Positions 55,107 to 64,000 of a stretch of 64,000 bases of DNA are shown in pieces. Under the pieces are notes generated by a model, which saw nothing but the letters and a program-made list of their open reading frames with translations, did no database searches and had not been told where the DNA came from. The stretch lies in contig CM040087.1 of NCBI GenBank assembly GCA_022496805.1, positions 7,142,001 to 7,206,000 of the forward strand. The letters are read 5' to 3'. Each line of letters opens with the position of its first letter. Positions within the stretch are counted from its first letter, which is position 1. The stretch comes from Pohlia nutans. Lineage: Eukaryota; Streptophyta; Bryopsida; Bryales; Mniaceae. The translations under genes were made by a program, and so were the position numbers.

Positions 55107-56678
55107 TTCCTTTGCCATTCTGTTTCAAAGAGAGTCTCTGAAGAATGAATGACCAACACTCCGAACAGCTCATGAACGGCCTTCATCTCCAGTGTCTATC
55201 AATCAGTCGGCAGACTGCGGGGATCAAGTTACTAAGGTGAATTTCTATTGTAGTAGATCCGAATGCAACTACCAGTCTGATCTTGTTCCGTCACACAAGC
55301 AGGACTGTGTTCTTTTGTGGCTTTAAGAAGAAGCTATTCTTTATCAGTTGAAAAGGCTGCTTTATGAGAAGGTAGTATTTCCACTCTCTTGTACGCAGCT
55401 GTTCTGTAATTGCTTGTGCAAGTTTACGATGTTTCAAACGGAGCTCTTTATTTCCTTGCCTTGAATGTGCAGAATGGACTTGGCAAAATTCTCACCAGGC
55501 AGGGTACTCAGTAGTTCAAGCTTGAAATACGAACACCTCAGCTACGTGAGTATTGTTCACTTCAACGTTGGACAGGGAAACAAGATTCGGGATATATGCT
55601 GCCGTTTTACTGTCTGATATAAGGTAGCCGTCCCTATTATTGCTCACAATTATTAGTTTATAGTTTTATTCAACAAAGTGTTATTTTTATAAGTGCATTT
55701 AATCTGAAATTGCCTCTTTTTGCACAAGGATGATTAATTTCATTGTTCCTATCATTGGTTTTGAGCAGTCATGCGAACATGGAGTTCATTACCAGTTCGT
55801 GTTATTGCTCCTAATTGATCTTGGTGCTCAGTCATGGGGACATATGTGCGCAATCACTGGTGCATGAGCATTTGTAGGGACATCCGCCCTATATTGGTGC
55901 AATTATTCTTGTAAATGTATGACTAACACACCTGTCTATTTGATGCACGAATTTCATGTGTAAAGTTGCCAAGAGAACGCTGGTTGTAACATTGACGGAG
56001 TTTGACTTCTTCAGAATAGGGTGTTCGGAGACGGAATCAGTGTTACCAAAATGTTTCCACAAGTGGACACATTTGACATTATATAAAATAATAACGTTGC
56101 ACCTGTAGTCACACATGTACACTGGCATTACGAGGCCTTATTCATGTACACTGGCATCTCAATTGTGTTGTGTCGGTACACTACAATTTTGTATGACAGC
56201 AATTGAAGGCCTAGTCATACAGAATCCAATCGGTGCTCACAGCTGCTACCTTGCAAATACAATTGACAACGTTGACTTGTTTGAGTTTTACAAGCTAGCA
56301 GCTCTTGATGTTTTATGAACTGGTGTCAGTTACAAACTCAGTTCCTCAGCTGGTGGAGTGTTTATGTGGAGTACGTTCAACTGAGTGTTTGTTTTTGAAA
56401 AAGTGACTTACATACAGTGGGATAACAAAGGATAACCGAGAGTTACTTCTCACTCTGAAGTTCACCATTGTAAGCCTCACATTAACATACTAACTAGTGC
56501 ACATATCAAGGTTTACACTTTGGCAGTCGATATACATAACTTTGTGTAAGTACAGTTTCTTGTGCAAAAAATATTTTTAGCATTGAGAGTCTAGCTTTCT
56601 TGCCTATGTGGTCTTGGTGATGAAGACCTGGCTACTCGAAAACCCAACTAATGTATAAGAGATGAGACCTTTTAACCC
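55107..56678. other. Downstream of membrane-protein gene; no gene recognised
   Basis: Probably includes a long, possibly spliced 3' UTR. Open frames at 55889-56128 (minus) and 56115-56318 (plus) overlap and look random. Confidence 0.4.
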
Positions 56679-56682
56679 TTAA

Positions 56683-57224
56683 CCCCTAAAAGCCCGCGGG
56701 GTATTGGACAAAACATAGATGTGTTATAATATGTGCCTTCCATATGTTTGATGAAGGTTGGTTCAATAGACAAAATGTAGAGTATCATCTTTACAAATTA
56801 TTTGTACGGTCAAACTTCCTAAATAATCTTTAGATCATTTTTTAATGAATTTAAAAGCATTAACCTTCGAAAATTTGTATAGATTATAATTTTCAATTTT
56901 AGAGTTCAAAATTTAGTACGATTGGTTAAAGTTGGGCTATCTATCGTAAACTTCAAAAAAGCAAGAGAAACGATGGAGGAATCATCATTACTTTCCCCAA
57001 ATAGCAAATTTTGTAACACTAAGACAATGTTGAGGTGATCTACTTTGAAAAATTCTCCCAGGTGGAGTTTAACTCGGATTGCCATAATTCAAATTGGGTT
57101 GGAAAGTAGACTTGATTTAGTATTTTAAAACATTTTTTATTTTTTCAAAAAAGGATTTTTTTGTTCCGGGCAGCCCGTTTTTTCCGGGCAGCGACCAGAA
57201 AATGGTCGCTCAGGAGCTTAGGGG
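56683..57224. mobile_element. TTAA-family element, subfamily D copy 2
   Basis: TTAA 56679-56682 and 57225-57228, with ends CCCCTAA...TTAGGGG. Collinear with 34836-35583 but about 200 bp shorter, lacking an internal block near the left end. Near the right end both copies keep GCxACCAGAAAATGGTC, a small palindrome. Confidence 0.8.
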
Positions 57225-57493
57225 TTAAAAGGTCCAGAAACCCCGTTCCAACCAGTATTATACAACAACATTTCATTGTATTGGACATGGTTCTACACCT
57301 CCTTTGGGTTTAAGATCAAAAATGAAGTTAAAATTCACATCAACATGGATTTAATGAGTCATTGGGGTTTCAATTTGGAACTTTCTACTTACAACAAATG
57401 CCAAATATATCTCAACGTATCTACTATCTCTAAGTGACCTTTTAAGGGCTATAAAAAAAGTGATGGTTTTGTCTTATATTAGTAATGTTTGGA

Positions 57494-57904
57494 TTTTACA
57501 TTGTTTGTTCCGATCGCCAAAGAGAAAAAGCAATTGCAAAAGAAATTGTGTAATAATTAGTGGGGTTCTGGCTCTGTAATCATGTTACCTCTCTGCAATG
57601 AAATTCAAAAAAAAGAAATGTACAAAACTGGTCATGACGAAACTGAATACTACTCATGTTCATGAATGTTATGGAGTCCATGAAGGTGATGGTTGTGGGT
57701 AAAGCAGGGGCCGAAAAAGAAGATTTCCGGACCCATTCCATTCTGTCAAAATCTGTTGTATTTTACATTCTTTGCACCGATCGCCAAAGAGAAAAAAGCA
57801 ACTAGGACATGTACAGGGTCCTGGCTTGGAGCAACGAAATTTCTTTCACTTCTATCAACAAAAAGAAATGTACAAAATTGGTGATGACGGTCAAAACTGA
57901 GTTG
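57494..57904. repeat. Direct duplication at the 3' end of the DREB2 gene
   Basis: 57494-57651 and 57761-57904 are related copies, 267 bp apart (CGATCGCCAAAGAGAAAAA, AAAGAAATGTACAAAAxTGG). The second copy lies immediately downstream of the DREB2 stop codon, so part of the 3' UTR appears to have been duplicated. Confidence 0.75.
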
Positions 57905-57922
57905 AAGGTGAAGACTGTCTGT

Positions 57923-59562
57923 CTACTCCAAGAGTGACGCCCAGGCTTGCTTCTTGCACAAGAGAGGCGAAGTCTCCAGCAACGGAACCTCATCAGGCTC
58001 CATCAGGCTCTGCAAATCGATTTCCAGATCATCGGTGGTGGTGGTACTCCCATTGGAGCGATCATCAGACTCCGACAACATCGGGTCCGCATAAGCCAAT
58101 TCCATGGTCGACCACACGCCGCTGCGAGTTCGCGGAGGCGTCACATCCCCGTCTGCCTTGAAGCTCTCTAAAAGACCGGAAAGCTGGTCGGATTCGTTCT
58201 TGATCAAGCGCTGAGGTAACGACGATGAATCAATCCGCTCCTGCTTGGGATCTCGTACCAACCACGGCGAGAGTTCCTTCAGATCCGCAGTAGGACTCGT
58301 CGTCGTCGCCGTTGTCGCCGTGTCGATGGAGGATTCTTCCGCGGCGCGCGTGATGAAGGAGGCGGCGCTCTTGCTGGACCTGGAGCACCAAGGAGTCCCA
58401 TTAGAGTTAACCGAAAAGTCAGCTCAAAGAGGAACGTTTTAGCAAACTCCTCTTGAACTCCTCTTTAACTCATATTGAAATATAAATAAACCGAAAACTA
58501 GTTCATGATGAGTTGGGAGACAATTTAAAGCAAGCCAAATGTTGTCATTATTCTCCACACCTCGCAATAACTCCCACACCTTCTACTAAACCTCCAAGCC
58601 CATGGCCCACAAGGGAAAAATTTATGACACGGCACTATTCAACCAAGTATATAGCTCACAAGAGAGATTAGAAGTAGAGCAAAAAGGAAGGTTAAATGGG
58701 CTTCTTTTCGGTTAACTCTATTGGCTATATGAAGATTGAGACTTTAAATTTGCTAATTGGAGAGGTGGAGTCCCAAAAAGCAGAGGGCATGAAGGCTACT
58801 GAATGTTGTGTTGATGAATGTTAACATATCGATGATAAAGGAAGATTTATGGCGATATACTTTTACCCGATTTTTCTTACAGCAACATAGCAAGCCCGTT
58901 TTTCAAATGGCAAGTTGGGGATATGTAAGTTAGCCACACTAACCTGGAATTTGCGGGAGCGGGGTCCGAGTCGGGGAGGTTGAGGAGCGCGTGGGCGCCG
59001 TAGAGGACGCGCGCGGCGGCGTCGTACGCCTGCGCGGCGACGTGCGCGGTCGGGTACGTGCCCAGCCAGAGGCGCGAGCCGCGGTTGGGCTCGCGAATCT
59101 CCGCCACCCACTTGCCCCAAGTACGCTGCCGCACGCCGCGGTAGCTGCACTGCGCATTCTCCGGCCCGCCCTTGCCCTTCATGCACCCTTTCTTCGACCC
59201 CTTGGCCGGCGATTTGCGCATCTGAATGCACAAGGAACCCTGAACATATAATTACCAGGCAGTAATGGGTTCATCACTCTTCGTAATCACTTGCTAAATT
59301 GAACAACCACTTGCAGTTTAATTTGGCAGTACTTAATTATGTTTACTTCGGAGATTCAAGGCTCCCTGTGATCGATGCCCACCTTATTCTTGGCCGCCGG
59401 TTTAGTACTCTGAAGATTATTCATGACTTCGCTGTTGTTGCTCGCCCACCACGCCAGCGTCTCCACTACCGACCTGTCATACTGCAATGCGTCCGGACGC
59501 TTACGACGTCTGCCGCGCGCAATCGTGATGTTGTTGCGAAGCCCCTGTAACTCGGCCTGCAT
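57923..59562 (-). CDS. DREB2-like AP2/ERF transcription factor
   Basis: Minus strand, three inferred coding exons: 59562-59383, 59221-58944 and 58379-57923 (180+278+457 bp, 304 aa). All junctions are GT-AG and keep frame (phase 0, then phase 2). Exon 1 has a basic RGRRRKRP nuclear signal. Exon 2 has the DREB2 signature [12 protein letters not shown] and then AP2 at about 87-144 ([40 protein letters not shown]). It has the Val/Glu residues of DREB proteins that bind DRE/CRT sites (A/GCCGAC). The C-terminus is acidic ([15 protein letters not shown]), a likely activation region. Members act in the nucleus in drought and heat responses. The initiator is taken as the ATG just inside the acceptor TTGCAG at 59582; an ATG at 59646 is open in frame if that intron is not removed. 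Intron 2 holds a MITE (58404-58718) 24 bp from the acceptor. Confidence 0.88.
58404..58718. mobile_element. MITE with GAGTTAACCGAAAAG ends in DREB2 intron 2
   Basis: The left end GAGTTAACCGAAAAG is perfectly inverted at the right end (CTTTTCGGTTAACTC), and TA is duplicated (58402-58403 and 58719-58720). Its termini share GAGTTA with hairpin MITE family A. Even the flanking bases CATTA...TATTGG match those of the copy at 20019. 315 bp, non-coding. Confidence 0.85.
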
Positions 59563-61132
59563 CTCCTTTGCTGTGAAGCCTCTGCAATTGATATAATTGG
59601 ATGATTCCCGAATTGCACTAACTTCGATTCGTTTGATCGATCTCAACTACCACAATATTCATCAATCAACTCAGGGCTCCTGATCGATTCCCCTGCAGTT
59701 GTGGACCCAAGTGGTTGTCTAGGATGTGGATCAAAACTACTCTAATCTACGGGATGTCAAAACAGTTGTGGATGCGAATCAAAACTAGTACTCTAATCTA
59801 CAGGATGATGCATGCATCATGCTGCTGCAACGAAACATGTCGTGAAGAATTTTCAGAACTACTATGCAGGTTCCTGATCGATCTTCGTAGTACGGGATGA
59901 ATTAAGCGGTTTCTGTATAGAGGAAATTCGAGAATTACGTGAAACTTGGGCAGCTTGATCGATGCCAGAGTGCTAGACAGACGTCGCCATTCGGAATGGA
60001 ATTCTCGTTGATGTGGACTCCTGTCGCAGCTGTGACTCGGCAGCCGGCTCTCTCCACGCCACAAGCTTTTTGCGCCATTTAATTGTTGCTTTGAATTTAA
60101 TTAAAACTGCTTAGTTTGGGTTTGCTCCAGCTGCAGCTCCGTCGTCATGAACACGTAACATATATACCGGACTTAGGGAGATAGATACTTCCTATAACTC
60201 ACCCACAGTGCAAGATTAGAAAGCCTCTTGATGTCAGGATGAATCACCCCTTCCTGTTCCGTGGCGACACCTGGCGTGGGTCGGAATTGGTTACAGTGCA
60301 ATGGAGTGTGGACAGTCACCTGGCTTCAGTTCAGACTCAGGAAGGAAGAAATAAAAAAGTTTTTTTTTTTTAAAGGAAAAAAAAGGAAAAATTCTTATCC
60401 CATGGAATTAGAACATGTGGCATATGGAAGTTGTTCAATGACACGTGATACAGTTTGAGTTCCTTATTATCACGCTCTCTAATATCACAGTTCAATATTT
60501 GCATTGAACTGTCCTCCTCGACCACTAAACAAAGTGTTGAACACGATGTTGAAGACGTGTACTAAACCTCCCAATTTGTCAGAGGAAGTTTGATGAGGAA
60601 AAAAATTTGATTAAGAGGAGCCCGAATTAAGAGAGGTGGTGGAAGTTGTCGTTATAATTACTAGTGTGGCTTTGTGCTTTGAAACAGATGTTCCGGGTGT
60701 TCCACATGTCCCTCATGCTCCCTTGATCACCCTAGTGCTCCTTGTGCTCTCCAGTGGTCTAAATGTTCCCCTTCCTTTAGCTATTTAGAATAATTCATCC
60801 ACAATTTAATTCAATATTTTATGATGACAAATTCCATTAAAAATCATAAATGTCACACCACAGGTCTAAAAGCTATGAAACAACTTTGGTGCACCCTTAC
60901 TTCTCGAGAGCTTTCCAACTATGCCAAGAATCACATCGAAAACACCCCTATTCCACTTTTCATAATTTATTTCAATTAACAATCAAGAAAGCATTCTTTT
61001 TCTAAAAGTAAAATTTCCAAAAAAATTCAAAATTCAAAATTAGGAAGTTTCATTGAATGGCAATAAGAATCAAAATTGCCACATTTACTGTAGCCATCCA
61101 CTCAATTACTTGCCATTTGGGCCTCAAATGAC
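59563..61132. other. DREB2 upstream region and spacer
   Basis: 59563-60170 is the probable leader and promoter of DREB2 on the minus strand. Near 59720-59808 is a small duplication (ATCAAAACTxxTACTCTAAT, TCTACxGGATG). 60175-61132 holds no recognisable gene. Confidence 0.45.
60151..60166 (-). promoter_or_regulatory. Candidate TATA box with adjacent ACGTGT motif
   Basis: On the minus strand GGTATATATGTTACGTGTTC contains a TATATA box (60166-60161) and an ACGTGT, ABRE-like core (60156-60151). It is about 600 bp upstream of the inferred DREB2 start codon, leaving room for a leader with an intron. ACGTG cores respond to abscisic acid in many plant promoters. Here the core lies downstream of the TATA box, so its role is uncertain. 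Confidence 0.4.
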
Positions 61133-61136
61133 TTAA

Positions 61137-61683
61137 CCCTTTAACATCCCATTCCTTTTTAGGACAGTCAAACTACACTTCTATACACATTTCAGCTTTC
61201 AAGATTTGTTCAAATATATTCTTTAATATTTTTCATGCATGAAATTGTATGTTTCCTATTAATCCTAAAATCTTCCGATTCTTTTGTTACAAAATGAACT
61301 TTTTACAAATTTTTAGGACAAATACTTCAAGAAATTCATATTAATTACAAAAATCTTCAAAAAGATATAAATTTTTCAAAACATGTACAAATGACAATGG
61401 AGAATCAAATGATATATTTTTTGTAGAATTTTTTAATTTTAATTTTAAAATTCAAAAGGTGAATGTCCTATGCAGTGTAATTCAGACCTTGAGCTACAGT
61501 GCTTGCAACAAAAATAAAATATTCAATACTTGAAATTTATAAGATCCGAAAAGTGAAGTGAAAACTAGACTCGATCAACTTCATTTTCTCAATTGAAAGC
61601 ACTAGCAAAAGAAATCTATTTAAAGGTCAAAATTGGCTTTGACCAACAAACATCCACTATTTGGATGCGCGGACCTTAAAGAA
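61137..61683. repeat. Decayed TTAA-family element
   Basis: TTAA 61133-61136 and 61684-61687. The left end is CCCTTTAACATCCC and the right end is GCGGACCTTAAAGAA; they match only partly when inverted. Confidence 0.45.
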
Positions 61684-61781
61684 TTAAAAGATCCAGTATT
61701 CTACCAATGCTCTAACTAATTACATGTTTATAAGTTCTATGCCATAATTTTTGAGGTGACGAGCGATTGGAGCCTAGTTAA

Positions 61782-62687
61782 CCCCTAAACAACCCAACGT
61801 CCGGAAAATGAATCACGAATAGATTCAAAGCCTTGCAACTTTCTCATACGATATTGAATGACTTTCATCCAAGTTATTTTTGTAAGACTACTAAATTCTC
61901 TACCAATTACAATAAATCTTTTACAATAGGGAGTTGTTGATAATATTGGAGAAGCCTCCAACTGCAAGTATGTCAAATTTTTTTGGGTAGATTTTACGCT
62001 TGCAATAGTCCTCTCATATACACCTCATGTACATTTGAGTCATGTTAATATCTATTTTTGAAGCTAGCATCTACTTGTGTTCAAAGGGTTGGTACGTTTA
62101 GGAGTTAAAATAGAAGGTGCATGCTACCTTTTTAGTTATATTATCTTCATTAACCTTAATTGCCTAAGCGATCATTTTTAGGATGATGTACAAATTTCAT
62201 CCATGTTTTTTATTTGTCATGCACTTTTTGTAGTGTGGATTTTTTATTGTAGATTTTATGGGTAGTTAGCTTTATGCATGTGTGATCCGATTAAAAAGGG
62301 GATGATTTGTTCCCTCATATCATGATGTAGATTTTAGTGTAAAAGTATTCTTGAAAAAATTAACTTTTAAAACTAAGCAACCAAGAAATCTTCGAAAATC
62401 ACTACACTTAAAGTATTACATTTCAACCAATCACAACAATTTTCATCTAAAGATTGTCAATATCTTATTTGTAATTGAATTACAAAAGAATTTTGAATTT
62501 TGAATTTCAAATTTCATACAAAAATATTTGTGATAGCAATCGTAGATCTAATCATATGTATAGAATCTAAAATTCATATTATACAACTTTTATTTATACA
62601 ACTAGTTCAAAAATCCCTTTTAATTGCATTCTATAATGCATCTTTGCAAAACTCCCAAATTTGGAGAGGCCTCTTGGCATCTAGGGG
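61782..62687. mobile_element. TTAA-family element, subfamily C copy 2
   Basis: TTAA 61778-61781 and 62688-62691, with ends CCCCTAAAC and CATCTAGGGG. An internal terminus, ACGTTTAGGAG-TTAA (TTAA 62105-62108), resembles the right end of the paralogue at 52299-52878, so a second element or an internal rearrangement lies inside. The right half aligns to 52540-52830. Confidence 0.65.
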
Positions 62688-62832
62688 TTAACAAGAGCCA
62701 AAATTAAGAGAGAAGTTGGAAGATGCATTTAAAATTAAAGTTATTAATTATTCTAATAAAAAATATGATTTTAATTTAAACCGCAATTGTGATGATTTGT
62801 CACACTTTTACACTATATGTATCCATAGTATA

Positions 62833-63024
62833 GTGATGCGGTCATACCAAGGCTACTACACCAGATCCCATCAGAACTTTAAGTTAAATTCACTAAAGTG
62901 TCTATTCCCGAAAGGGGAGAGTAGTCTTGTACCAATGGCCTTCTGTCCGGTGGGCACCGGCTCATTGTTAAGACAAACAAACACTTTATTCACGCCGGCC
63001 TGAGTTCATATCTATCTATCTATT
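62833..63024 (+). mobile_element. 5S-rRNA-derived SINE, apparently complete
   Basis: The first about 105 bp resemble plant 5S rRNA: GATGCGGTCATACCA at the start, CAGATCCCATCAGAACT in the middle and GAGAGTAGTCTTGTACCAAT in the C-box region. A non-5S body follows (CACTTTATTCACGCCGGCC), then a (TATC)n tail. A perfect 9-bp duplication CATAGTATA flanks it (62824-62832 and 63025-63033). 192 bp. 5S genes have an internal Pol III promoter, which would let such an element be transcribed and retroposed by a LINE. A truncated relative is at 5345-5447. It is not a functional 5S gene: the A-box region is altered (AAGTTAAATTCAC) and the 3' end is replaced. Confidence 0.85.
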
Positions 63025-63033
63025 CATAGTATA

Positions 63034-63299
63034 ATTATATTTTTTCATATATGTTTTATATATTTTATATATTTTCATAGAATTTAAGACTTTAAAAAAT
63101 ATCAAATGTAGAGGTCACTTTTGGAATTATATTTCCACAATAGATACAAACATTGTTATTTGTCTTTACAAAGAATTGTTTGTTTGTCTTTAGGGTATAC
63201 TAGTCATTTTTTGTAAGGCACAGTCAAGAATACAATATCATTGTAAAATTTCAACAAATCATGCCAAATTTCAATTTGCAAAAATCAAAATTTGATCAA
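63034..63299. other. AT-rich spacer, no gene
   Basis: Nothing recognised. Confidence 0.5.
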
Positions 63300-63621
63300 C
63301 CTTTAAACGTCAAAAGGGCTTAAGGAGGAAGGCATCTAAATTTTTGAGAGGAAAAAAGAAATGAAAAAAAGGCTTGTTGGCCAACCACTACTGCGGCACT
63401 TTTAAAAAACAACCTCCGCTGCCTAACCTCAATTCATGTTCAAATCGATTACTTTGATTGCTTGTCGATGATTCCACAATCTCCTAAATGAGGCGCAAGT
63501 TGAGAATCTAACTTGCTTTTTTAGTAGTTTTTCATCGCACCAATCCTCGCTTGTTTTGGTTGAGGAAAACTATTAATTTTCTTTCATAAAAAGCCCATGG
63601 GCTTGCTTCGACGTTTAAAGG
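63300..63621. mobile_element. Short TTAA-family element
   Basis: The ends CCTTTAAACGTC and GACGTTTAAAGG are perfectly inverted over 12 bp. TTAA is at 63622-63625; the left site reads TCAA (63296-63299), one base off. 322 bp. Confidence 0.7.
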
Positions 63622-63625
63622 TTAA

Positions 63626-64000
63626 CAATACTTTTTGTTTATGTTTTTTTCATTTTTTGCATGATAATTGATTAAATAACATAGATGGTGAATTTTTAAA
63701 ATTTGATTACACAAACATATAGGTAACATCAATGTACAAATCATATTTTGAAGAAAATTATGAAAAAGTTGCAAATTTCACTTTAGACAATTCTATTCCA
63801 TAGTGCTACCACCCAAAATTTGTAAAATGGATAATCATTTCTTTATTGTAATAAGGTTTTTTAAAACAAATTGCACCATCACGCTAAAAAGAAAAAGAAA
63901 ATGGAAAGAAATAAAAAGAAATTCACAACGAATGAAGATTTTGGTTTTCAAAAGTGAAATTTGACATTATTGATTAAAAAAGGGACAAATTTAATTATTT
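63626..64000. other. AT-rich end of window, no gene
   Basis: Nothing recognised. Confidence 0.5.

Noticed and set aside
62716..63003. 95-aa open frame over the 5S-like element
   Set aside because: It reads through a SINE and its flank; the 5S similarity and target duplications explain the sequence.
62833..63024. Cassandra TRIM LTR or functional 5S gene
   Set aside because: There are no TG...CA termini and no 5-bp duplication; a 9-bp duplication and (TATC)n tail are present. The 5S promoter region is altered, so it is not a working 5S gene.

Overview
The window looks like nuclear DNA of a land plant. The evidence is two AP2/ERF-superfamily genes (one of DREB2 type), F-box genes with F-box-associated C-terminal regions, GT-AG introns, TTTAGGG-type telomeric motifs near genes, a Stowaway-like MITE and PIF/Harbinger elements. 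The long unusual F-box proteins faintly suggest a non-seed plant, but I cannot name the species. Most of the 64 kb is AT-rich, gene-poor sequence built of layered mobile elements.

Layout. 2.0-4.9 kb: a decayed PIF/Harbinger transposon with both genes broken by stop codons. 5-8.4 kb: MITEs and TTAA-flanked elements. 9.4-11.5 kb: an intact two-exon F-box gene with a Stowaway MITE just downstream. 13.5-24.6 kb: repeats only, apart from a weak candidate minus-strand transcription unit (14.4-16.2 kb). They include a 1.36-kb hairpin-forming inverted repeat and a nested insertion at 20-22 kb. 26.7-28.4 kb: a 546-aa ERF with a repressor-type motif. 31-36 kb: TTAA-type elements and a minisatellite. 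36.2-38.0 kb: an AT-rich F-box-like gene. 39-46 kb: repeats, a CG-rich island and a second copy of the nested element. 46.5-49.4 kb: a single-exon VIT/von Willebrand A protein on the minus strand. 51.4-53.6 kb: a Harbinger MITE and a TTAA element. 54.8-55.1 kb: a 69-aa single-pass membrane protein. 57.9-59.6 kb: a three-exon DREB2-like gene on the minus strand. 61-63.6 kb: more TTAA elements and a complete 5S-rRNA-derived SINE.

The genes do not form an obvious pathway. The ERF and DREB2 proteins are transcription factors, the F-box proteins are probable ubiquitin-ligase adaptors, and the VIT/vWA protein is a probable binding protein. The most interesting content is the repeats. A heterogeneous set of non-autonomous elements has CCCCTAAA-like inverted ends beside TTAA on both sides, as piggyBac-type elements do. 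A 5S-rRNA-derived SINE is present twice with clear target duplications. One DNA-element family carries a tRNA-like module. Several insertions can be dated relative to each other because one copy is empty and another is filled.
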